A stretch of 64,000 nucleotides of DNA from Verrucomicrobiia bacterium. GTDB taxonomy: Bacteria; Verrucomicrobiota; Verrucomicrobiia; Palsa-1439. The stretch lies in contig JAJVHY010000013.1 in the NCBI GenBank assembly GCA_022072455.1, positions 124,001 to 188,000 on the forward strand. The letters run 5' to 3'. How positions within the stretch are numbered: the first letter of the stretch is position 1; each line of letters begins with the position of its first letter. Both the position numbers and the translations under genes were made by a program. This document shows positions 57,866 to 64,000 of this stretch, in pieces. The notes beneath the pieces were generated by a model. It had not been told where the DNA came from. It ran no database searches and saw only the letters and a program-made list of their open reading frames with translations.

Positions 57866-58909
57866 ATGAGAATAGTGTTCTTATTGTTACTTGCGGCTTG
57901 GAGCATCACTCCGGTGACCGTCGGCTTGGCAAAAGAAGAGCCGGTTCGGATAATTGCCATCTTGAATGACGGTTCGCGTCTGGTGGGTGAAACAGCTTTG
58001 GCCAACTTACCAGTCAACTCACCAACGTTAGGCCAGTTGCAGATCCCGCTCGCGAAGATTCGGCAGATCAAATTCAATGCCGCTCGGGAAGCCGCCGCCA
58101 TCGCACTGGCAAACGGCGATAAACTCGAAGGTGTCACCAAGTTGACATCGTTAAAACTGACGGCTGTGTTTGGAGCGGTAACAATACCGGTAAATACTCT
58201 CGCCGAGATCCAAGTCACCGGGCAACTCGGCGCAGTCCCGACGGAAGGGTTGGTCCTGCACTTTCCATTTGACGATGACAACGCACAGATCGCCGCTGAC
58301 CAAAGTCCCAGTGAACTTCGTGGCGAGATTCATGGAGCACGCTTCATTCGCAACGGTCGGATTGGCGGCGCGCTGCAGTTCAATGGCAACGCTGATTACG
58401 TTGTCGTTCGGCACAGCCCAACTCTGGATCGATTGGAACGGGAGGCGACTGTGGCCGCGTGGATCAAAATTGATGCGGACGCGCCGTTCAGCGATGCTGC
58501 CCTTCCCCACTTGATTTCCAAAGGCGCGACCTTCGCCAATCTGTATGCCGACTTTGCCCTCACCTTGGCCGAGGACACCGGCCGCCTGACCTGGGAATAC
58601 TCTGACCAACGCAACCGGCCCATCTACAGCAAAGCGACCCCGCTGCCGCGCGATGAATGGCATCATGTCGCCGCCACATTCCAGGACGGCACGATCAAGC
58701 TCTACATCAACGGCCAACTGGCCGGCTCCGATACCGGATCATCCAAGAGCCTGCGCACTTCCGGGCAACCGCTCTACATCGGGTGTCGCTACCTTGACCC
58801 CTTCACGATGCCGTTCAAGGGCAGCCTGGACGAAGTCCTCATCTACAATCGTGCACTCACCGACAGCGAGGTGCAATCGTTGGCGACCCCAGCAATCAAA
58901 AAACCGTAA
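57866..58909 (+). CDS. Secreted LamG-domain protein
   Basis: The product is 347 residues from ATG 57866, with a signal peptide (MRIVFLLLLAAWSITPVTVG). Residues ~25-120 form a small beta domain (RIIAILNDGSRLVGETALAN, LKLTAVFGAVTIPVNTLAEI). Residues ~135-340 form a LamG/concanavalin fold (LVLHFPFDDDNAQIAADQSP, EWHHVAATFQDGTIKLYING, GSLDEVLIYNRALTDSEVQS). It is the third LamG protein in the window but has no toxin-like tail. It is 20 bases after moaB by position, though a functional link to molybdenum is unlikely. Confidence 0.9.
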   Translation: MRIVFLLLLAAWSITPVTVGLAKEEPVRIIAILNDGSRLVGETALANLPVNSPTLGQLQIPLAKIRQIKFNAAREAAAIALANGDKLEGVTKLTSLKLTAVFGAVTIPVNTLAEIQVTGQLGAVPTEGLVLHFPFDDDNAQIAADQSPSELRGEIHGARFIRNGRIGGALQFNGNADYVVVRHSPTLDRLEREATVAAWIKIDADAPFSDAALPHLISKGATFANLYADFALTLAEDTGRLTWEYSDQRNRPIYSKATPLPRDEWHHVAATFQDGTIKLYINGQLAGSDTGSSKSLRTSGQPLYIGCRYLDPFTMPFKGSLDEVLIYNRALTDSEVQSLATPAIKKP

Positions 58910-58915
58910 TACGCC

Positions 58916-59557
58916 ATGCTCACACTCATTCAATTCCCCTGGTCGCCATTCTGTATCACGATCCGTCGGATCATGGAGCGCCACAACATCCCCCACCGGC
59001 TCCGCAACATCCCGAACCATGACCGGACCGCTGTCATCAAAGCGACCGGTGGCCGCGCGTACACGGTCCCGTGCCTCGTGGACGGCAAGACCGCCGTTGC
59101 CGACTTCACCGATTTCGGCCAGGAGGTCGCGCGGTATCTCGACACGAAATACCGGCTCAACCTTTTTCCAACTGACCAGGCCGGCCGGCAAACCATCCTC
59201 GCGCACTACATTGAGAACGAGCTGGAAGGCGTGGGCTTCAAGATCAACGACACGTATGTGCTCCCGCAACTCCCCTTGGTGGAACGGGTCATGACCATCC
59301 GGCACAAGGAACGGAAATTCGGCAAAGGTTGTGTCGCGCAGTGGACGAACGACCGCAGCAAGTTGACGGCGCAGTTCGCGGAACTCCTCCACCCCATCGA
59401 CAACATCCTCGCGACGTCACCTTATCTCGTCGGCGACCAACCCCGGTTTGTGGACTACGACCTCTACGGCATCGTCGGGAACTATCTCTACAACGGCAAG
59501 ACCCGCTTACCGGCGTTGAAACATTTGCGCCGGTGGCACTCGGTCATGCAAGCTTGA
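58916..59557 (+). CDS. Glutathione S-transferase-like protein
   Basis: The product is 213 residues. The N-terminal thioredoxin-fold domain is MLTLIQFPWSPFCITIRRIM with the active-site region SPFC and AYTVPCLVDGKTAVADFTDF, followed by an all-helical C-terminal domain (FAELLHPIDNILATSPYLVG, FVDYDLYGIVGNYLYNG). The residue pair PFC suggests a Cys-type (omega/beta) GST. Substrate unknown. It lies six bases after the LamG gene and overlaps the convergent oxidoreductase gene by 14 bases. Confidence 0.85.
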   Translation: MLTLIQFPWSPFCITIRRIMERHNIPHRLRNIPNHDRTAVIKATGGRAYTVPCLVDGKTAVADFTDFGQEVARYLDTKYRLNLFPTDQAGRQTILAHYIENELEGVGFKINDTYVLPQLPLVERVMTIRHKERKFGKGCVAQWTNDRSKLTAQFAELLHPIDNILATSPYLVGDQPRFVDYDLYGIVGNYLYNGKTRLPALKHLRRWHSVMQA

Positions 59558-60599
59558 GCGCGACTTCGCGGCCAGTCGCTTGCGACTTGTAGATGGCTTC
59601 GAGGATTGCAATGACCTTGATTGTCTCTGTCCACGGCACCGGCGTCGGTTTGCGATTGACCACGCTGTCGTAGAACGCCAGGATCTCCTCGGTGTGCGGC
59701 CGGTCAATTCGCGTCGGCCAGGTGAGGTTGCCTTGCACAAAGGTGCGATTCGCCACAGTCGCAAATTCGCCCGACGGCCATTTGACGCCGCCGTTCATGC
59801 CAAAAAGCTGGAAGCTCATGTCTTCGTTTTCTGTCTGATGACCGAGCCACGCGGACTCCAATGTCATCGTCGCGCCATTGTCAAAGTGTACGAAGCCGGC
59901 GGCGAAATCTTCGACGGAGTACATCTTGCGGTCCCACTCGCCCCACATGCCGGGAATCTTGTCGGTTTGCGCGAAATTGACCTTCGCCGTCCCGGTCACC
60001 CGCACCGGTTTGGGGAAACCCATAACCCACAGCGCCGCGTCGAGCGCGTGCACCCCGATGTCCATGCACGGCCCGCCGCCGGAGAGTTTCTTGTCAATGA
60101 ATCCCGGCGCAATCGGCAACCACGCCCGGCGCATCGCCCGCACACGGGCATGATAGACATCGCCCAGATTACCGGCTTCCGCCCAGCGCTTGATCGCCAG
60201 CGCCGAGGCTGTCCAGCGCTGGTGTTGGGCCGTCATCAGCACGAGCTTTTTCTTGTCGGCCAGTTCGCCCATCAACCGGACATCCTTCGTCGTCGTTGCC
60301 AACGGTTTTTCGCAGACGACATGCATGCCGGCATTCAGCGCCGCGAGCACGGCTGGGGTGTGGACGCCGTTCGGGGTGCAAACATCCACGGCATCGAGGT
60401 CGAGTTTGACCAGTTCCCGGTAATCCGTGAAGACTTGGGGGATGTCCATTTCTTTGGCCAAACTGGCTGCCCGGTCGGCGTTGATGTCCGCAACGGCGAC
60501 GATCTGCGCGTCCGGGATGGCTTTCCAGCCGTGCACGTGCGCCCCGCGAAAAATGCCACCCGTGCCAATGACGCCCACGCGAAATTTGCTGTGTTTCAT
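59544..60599 (-). CDS. Gfo/Idh/MocA-family NAD(P)-dependent oxidoreductase
   Basis: The product is 351 residues. The Rossmann motif RVGVIGTGGIFRGAHVHGW, the signature EKPLATTTKDVR with the catalytic Lys, and GGGPCMDIGVHALDAALWVM with the catalytic His-Asp context are present. Members oxidise or reduce sugars and inositols. The substrate cannot be told. It is cytoplasmic and monocistronic, convergent with the GST-like gene. Confidence 0.93.
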   Translation of the reverse strand: MKHSKFRVGVIGTGGIFRGAHVHGWKAIPDAQIVAVADINADRAASLAKEMDIPQVFTDYRELVKLDLDAVDVCTPNGVHTPAVLAALNAGMHVVCEKPLATTTKDVRLMGELADKKKLVLMTAQHQRWTASALAIKRWAEAGNLGDVYHARVRAMRRAWLPIAPGFIDKKLSGGGPCMDIGVHALDAALWVMGFPKPVRVTGTAKVNFAQTDKIPGMWGEWDRKMYSVEDFAAGFVHFDNGATMTLESAWLGHQTENEDMSFQLFGMNGGVKWPSGEFATVANRTFVQGNLTWPTRIDRPHTEEILAFYDSVVNRKPTPVPWTETIKVIAILEAIYKSQATGREVALKLA

Positions 60600-60662
60600 G
60601 ACTGTTTCCTCCGCGGGCGCACGCTATGTCATCGCCACGCTGTCCGACAAGCCGAAAGATGC

Positions 60663-61883
60663 TTACCGGCTGCGGTTGTCCGCGTCCACGGCTTCGCGGA
60701 GTTGGGCGAAGAAATCCGGGATGGCTGACGTCACGCGATTCCAATTCGAGATCAAGGGAATCCCCAGCGGGTCGCGGAGAAAATCATCCGCCGCCACGCG
60801 AATCGCTGCGGTGAACGCCGCCACGGCGCGCAGTTCATTGTGCCGGTCGAATGGCAACGCATTCAGCGCGGCGTCATCTTCATATTGCTTCACCGCGTCT
60901 TGCGCCGTCCGCAGATAGCGGACCGCCAGCGTCTTGAAAATCGCATCCGTCAACACCACGCCTTCGGTCGCCAGATTGCGGAACAACGATTTCGCGATCT
61001 CCGCGCTCATCTTCGTCAACCCCTTGGCAGCGTCATCCGCCGACAACGCTTGATGTTTGTGCTCGTACGTGTCGGCCAGATCCACCTGACAGATGCGCCG
61101 GTTGGTGATGTTGCGATGAATCTCGCACAACACCCCGATCTCCAGGCCCCAGTCCGCCGGGATGCGATTGATGCGCGCCAGATCCGTCGTCATCGAAAAC
61201 TCACCGGCCAACGGATACCGGAAGCTGTCGAGGAAGTTCAGCAAATCCACGTCCCGCCCGAGAATCTTCTGGAGTGACCGGAGCAGCGGCGTCACGAGCA
61301 ACCGCGTCACCCGCCCATACAACCGATCCGACACCCGCGCGTAGTACCCCTTGCAAAACACGTAATCCATGTTCGGATTGGCCAGGGGGAAAATCAGCCG
61401 CGCCAGCAGTTGCCGGTGGTAGGTGATGATGTCGCAATCGTGCAACGCGATGATCTTGCATGTCTCGTCGGCCAACACCAGCCCGCAGGCCAGCCACATG
61501 TTCCCGCCCTTGCCGGGGCCGCCGACCGAAATATCATTCTGCGCCATCAACTCCGCCAACTGCCGGAGCCGCGGGCCGTCCCGCCACAGGATCCGCACCT
61601 CCTGCGGCAATCGCCCGAAATACCGGCGCGCCCGGTTGAACTCCTGCCGGTCGGCCCGGTCCAGTCCCACCACGATTTGCCGGAGATACCGCGCGCCCTT
61701 GAGTTGGGTGACGATATTCTTCAGCGCCGGCCGTTCCATCTCACTGGCCAGGCACGGCAAGATCAGCGCCACCGGCCGATGCGCGGTGTACTCCATCAAC
61801 TGCGCTTCGATGGTCTCCAAGCTCGACTTGCCCCCCAGTCGGTGGAGGGTGGTCGTGACGCCGCTTTGATGAAAGTCGCTCAT
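60663..61883 (-). CDS. GT81-type glycosyltransferase (glucosyl-3-phosphoglycerate synthase-like)
   Basis: The product is 406 residues from ATG 61883 (MSDFHQSG). GT-A fold features are ALILPCLASEMERPALKNIV, GPGKGGNMWLACGL, and the metal-binding DCD in IALHDCDIITYHR. DWGLEIGVLCEIHRNITNR is typical of glucosyl-3-phosphoglycerate synthase, which makes the precursor of the compatible solute glucosylglycerate. A HAD phosphatase and two GT4 genes adjoin. Mannosyl-3-phosphoglycerate synthase is an alternative. Confidence 0.86.
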   Translation of the reverse strand: MSDFHQSGVTTTLHRLGGKSSLETIEAQLMEYTAHRPVALILPCLASEMERPALKNIVTQLKGARYLRQIVVGLDRADRQEFNRARRYFGRLPQEVRILWRDGPRLRQLAELMAQNDISVGGPGKGGNMWLACGLVLADETCKIIALHDCDIITYHRQLLARLIFPLANPNMDYVFCKGYYARVSDRLYGRVTRLLVTPLLRSLQKILGRDVDLLNFLDSFRYPLAGEFSMTTDLARINRIPADWGLEIGVLCEIHRNITNRRICQVDLADTYEHKHQALSADDAAKGLTKMSAEIAKSLFRNLATEGVVLTDAIFKTLAVRYLRTAQDAVKQYEDDAALNALPFDRHNELRAVAAFTAAIRVAADDFLRDPLGIPLISNWNRVTSAIPDFFAQLREAVDADNRSR

Positions 61884-61962
61884 TGTTATTTCGCCGAACC
61901 GCCTGTGGATGGTAAAACTTAGCCCGACGCTCGCGCTGCGGGCAACAGTTTTCATTCAAATC

Positions 61963-62619
61963 ATGAAAATAACTCCGGTCATCTTCTGGGACGTTTACGG
62001 CACCCTGCTCGCCGCCCAGCGCGGCGATCTCGAATCGCTCCTGCGCCGCCACGCTGAGCTGACGGAAATCTTCGCCGTGACCGCCCGGCAATTCGCCGCC
62101 CCGGCCACACTCGACCGGTTCCTCGCCATCATCGCCGCCCAACGCGACCGGCGCGCGGTCGCCCACCCGGAAATTCGCATCGAAGAAGTCTGGCAGGAGC
62201 TTCTGGCCGGCGCGACGCTCGACGATGCCTGCGCCGCCGCCTGGGACTTTGAACGGCGCGCCAACCCGAAACAACCCATGCCCGAAGCCGCCGCCACCCT
62301 CGCCGAACTCCACCGCCGCGGCCACCGGCAAGGCATCATCTCCAACGCCCAGTTCTACACCCGCCGGGAACTCGCCGAACTTCTGCCGGCTGTCTTCGAC
62401 CCCGAGCTGATTTTCCTCTCCTGCGATCTCGGCGTCGCCAAACCGGCTCCCACCGCCTTCCAACTCGCCCGCGCCAAAGTCCACCCGGCGCCGTGTCTGA
62501 TGATCGGTGATTCGCTGGCGAACGACATCGTGCCCTCCCGGCAGCTCGGATTTACCGCCTTGCACTACGCCCCGACCGGCGACATTCAACGCCTCTCCCA
62601 AGTGTTGGAGCGCGTATGA
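61963..62619 (+). CDS. HAD-family hydrolase
   Basis: The product is 218 residues from ATG 61963. HAD motifs are VIFWDVYGTLL (nucleophile Asp and the second Asp replaced by Tyr in DVYGT, a common variant), SNAQFYTRRELAELL (motif II), CDLGVAKPAPTAFQLA with Lys, and MIGDSLANDIVPSRQLG (motif IV). It overlaps the GT4 start (ATGA) and is divergent from the GT81 gene by 79 bases. A role in dephosphorylating glucosyl-3-phosphoglycerate is possible but unproven. Confidence 0.88.
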   Translation: MKITPVIFWDVYGTLLAAQRGDLESLLRRHAELTEIFAVTARQFAAPATLDRFLAIIAAQRDRRAVAHPEIRIEEVWQELLAGATLDDACAAAWDFERRANPKQPMPEAAATLAELHRRGHRQGIISNAQFYTRRELAELLPAVFDPELIFLSCDLGVAKPAPTAFQLARAKVHPAPCLMIGDSLANDIVPSRQLGFTALHYAPTGDIQRLSQVLERV

Positions 62620-63755
62620 AGATAACCATGCTCCACTATCATCTGCGGCCCGGCGGCATCACCACTGTGATCCGCAACGCCCAAAAGGCGCTAGCCGGGA
62701 GGGCCACGCTCCGTCGGGGCCGCGATTCGCGAACGTACGCGACGGAGCGCGTCCTTCCAGTCGAAGTGCTCGCCGATTTCGGATACCACGACGATCCGCG
62801 CACCTTTCACCGCCTGGTCCGCGCCTATCTCCGGCAACTCCCGCGCACCGGCATCCTCCACACGCACAATATCGGCCTCGGGAAAAATCCCGCGTTGAGT
62901 TCCGCCGTTCGCCAGTTGGCTGACACCGGTGTTCGGATTCTCAACCAGGTCCACGACTTCCCGGAAGACAACCGCCCCGCCCAACTCCGCGCGCTCCGGC
63001 AACATCGCGATTGGCAGGCGTTGTGTTACTACGACCTCCCCAATGTCCGCTGGGCCACCCTGACGTCGCACGATGCCGACCGGCTGGCCGCCCGCGGCAT
63101 CCCCAAAGAGAAAATCACCGTCCTCCCCAATCCGATCGACACGGCATTTTTCAAACGCCCTTGCCGGGTTGATGCGCGGCCGGTGATCGCCGCCTACGCC
63201 GCTGAACACGGCTACCGGTTCGACCCGCGCAAGAAAATCATCCTCGCGCCGGTGAAAGTCATGGTGCGCAAAAACAACGCCGAAGCCGTCGAACTGATCA
63301 AACACCTTCCCGGCTATCAGCTCATCATCTCGCTCGATGCCAGTTCGCCCCGCGATCAGGCGTACAGCGCCAAGCTCAAACGGCTGGTGCGCCGCGCAAA
63401 ACTCCCGGTCATCATCGGCTGCGGCGCCGCTTTCGCGGACCCGCTTCCCCTCTTTCATGCCGCCCACGCCATCCTCACCACGTCAACGCAGGAAGGTTTC
63501 GGGTACACGTTTCTCGAAGGCTGGCTCGCCGGCAAACTGGTCGTCGGCCGCGACCTCCCGGAAGTCACGAAAGATTTCCACGCGGCGGGAGTTCACTTGG
63601 ATCACCTCTATCGCGTTCCCGATCCGGTGGCGCTGCGGCGTCTGCTCGCGCGCCCCGACACCGCGCTGATCGCGCATAACCGGCGCGTGGTCCAGCGGCA
63701 ATACTCCCTCGCCGCGTATGCGCGCCGGCTCCGCGCCATCTACGCCCAATTCTGA
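62616..63755 (+). CDS. Family 4 glycosyltransferase
   Basis: The product is 379 residues, GT-B fold. The N-terminus is MKITMLHYHLRPGGITTVIR, the acceptor half; HDADRLAARGIPKEKITVLP marks the linker, and QEGFGYTFLEGWLAGKLVVG the donor-binding E-x7-E loop. Residues ~27-48 are encoded by a REP-like palindrome (62697-62759), inserted near the acceptor loop, so function there may be altered. It is coupled to the HAD gene upstream. Confidence 0.9.
   Translation: MKITMLHYHLRPGGITTVIRNAQKALAGRATLRRGRDSRTYATERVLPVEVLADFGYHDDPRTFHRLVRAYLRQLPRTGILHTHNIGLGKNPALSSAVRQLADTGVRILNQVHDFPEDNRPAQLRALRQHRDWQALCYYDLPNVRWATLTSHDADRLAARGIPKEKITVLPNPIDTAFFKRPCRVDARPVIAAYAAEHGYRFDPRKKIILAPVKVMVRKNNAEAVELIKHLPGYQLIISLDASSPRDQAYSAKLKRLVRRAKLPVIIGCGAAFADPLPLFHAAHAILTTSTQEGFGYTFLEGWLAGKLVVGRDLPEVTKDFHAAGVHLDHLYRVPDPVALRRLLARPDTALIAHNRRVVQRQYSLAAYARRLRAIYAQF
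62697..62759. repeat. REP-like bipartite palindrome inside the GT4 gene (family C)
   Basis: GGGAGGGCCACGCTCCGTCG at the left and GCGACGGAGCGCGTCCTTCC at the right are imperfect reverse complements bounding a short A/T-containing centre. It stays in frame, as does the family-C copy in the helicase gene (5735-5800). Confidence 0.8.
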
Positions 63756-64000
63756 TCAGACCAATTCGCCGTCGTCGGGCGTCGGCTCGGCGGTGGCGAG
63801 CAGATTGCGCAGCCGGCGCCGCAGGACGGTCAGCGAAAAATGTTGGCGGGCAATGGCGTAGTTTCGCTCGGCCATCCGTTTGCGCCGCGCTTCATCCCGC
63901 AAGACCTGCCGGACTTGCTCGACGACTTCGTCGGTGACATAGCCGTCCATCGTCACCGTCTCGAATCCGAGCGGCTCGATGTCGAGCATGTAGACGGAGT
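63756..64000 (-). CDS. C-terminal part of a glycosyltransferase (family 4-like), truncated by window edge
   Basis: The frame is open to base 64000, so the 5' part lies outside; 80 C-terminal residues are seen. LDIEPLGFETVTMDGYVTDE (residue run reported in part), followed by VVEQVRQVLRDEARRKRMAE and RNYAIARQHFSLTVLRRRLR, is the helical end of a GT4/GT-B protein. It is convergent with the preceding GT4 gene, one base apart. Confidence 0.75.
   Translation of the reverse strand, partial: SVYMLDIEPLGFETVTMDGYVTDEVVEQVRQVLRDEARRKRMAERNYAIARQHFSLTVLRRRLRNLLATAEPTPDDGELV

Noticed and set aside
1-64000. tRNA or rRNA genes
   Set aside because: No stretch with a TPsiC-like GTTCGA loop and matching acceptor arms, and no rRNA-like segment, could be found outside coding sequence.

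Overview
The window reads as chromosomal DNA of a GC-rich, Gram-negative-type bacterium, most plausibly a Verrucomicrobiota (Pedosphaera/Limisphaera-like) or related PVC member. The clues are many LamG, FN3 and NHL secreted proteins, the hopanoid genes, lipoprotein maturation by Lnt, a tiny AURKAIP1/COX24-type basic protein after hisG, and dispersed palindromes whose in-frame translation (TGVSPV ... GRDARAT) is, from memory, common in that phylum. The phylum call is inference; no rRNA gene is present.

Layout. 1-2241: 3' part of an AT-richer, foreign-looking type I-like restriction-modification gene. 2242-3680: accessory stretch with a small membrane ORF, ten 21-bp palindromic tandem repeats and a helical-bundle/FN3 protein closed by a terminator. 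3730-6297: a RecB/Cas4-like nuclease fused to an XPD/DinG helicase, with three REP-like palindromes carried in frame. 6337-9756: squalene-hopene cyclase and HpnH. 10062-17700: a minus-strand island read in the order 41-bp hairpin array, FN3 protein, LamG protein, 1480-aa LamG/TSP3 protein with an NlpC/P60-like C-terminus, and an AT-rich membrane-anchored candidate immunity protein. 17959-27370: HpnG-like nucleosidase, ankyrin, NHL and esterase genes, a REP-transposase (RAYT) remnant, then an RND transporter (HpnN-like), a HAD phosphatase and a class III aminotransferase (HpnO-like). The hopanoid locus is therefore split by the island.

27472-39049 holds purN, hisG, the 30-aa basic protein and a TPR lipoprotein on the plus strand, facing a tightly overlapped minus-strand run pyrE-secA-lnt-plsY-gpsA-ECF sigma-anti-sigma that links envelope biogenesis to an ECF regulator. 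39149-46050 holds a stress protein, an acyl-ACP synthetase/acyltransferase fusion and a TRAP transporter with fused membrane subunits plus a TatT-type lipoprotein. 46146-55805 holds an M48 lipoprotein protease, a compact minus-strand cluster (LysM lipoprotein, ABC exporter, coiled-coil membrane proteins, ogt), mnmA and an aspartyl-protease-like lipoprotein. 55900-59557 holds moaA-moaC-moaB, a LamG protein and a GST-like protein. 59544-64000 holds a Gfo/Idh/MocA oxidoreductase and a glucosyl-3-phosphoglycerate-type sugar cluster that runs off the right edge.

The most promising undescribed material is (i) the hairpin-array/FN3/LamG/toxin-like island with its putative immunity gene and the related solo FN3 locus at 2.6-3.6 kb; (ii) REP-like palindromes that enter coding sequences or touch stop codons, in a region with a decayed RAYT; and (iii) a HAD phosphatase within the hopanoid side-chain genes. 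Assignments rest on motif reading by eye; no database search was run.
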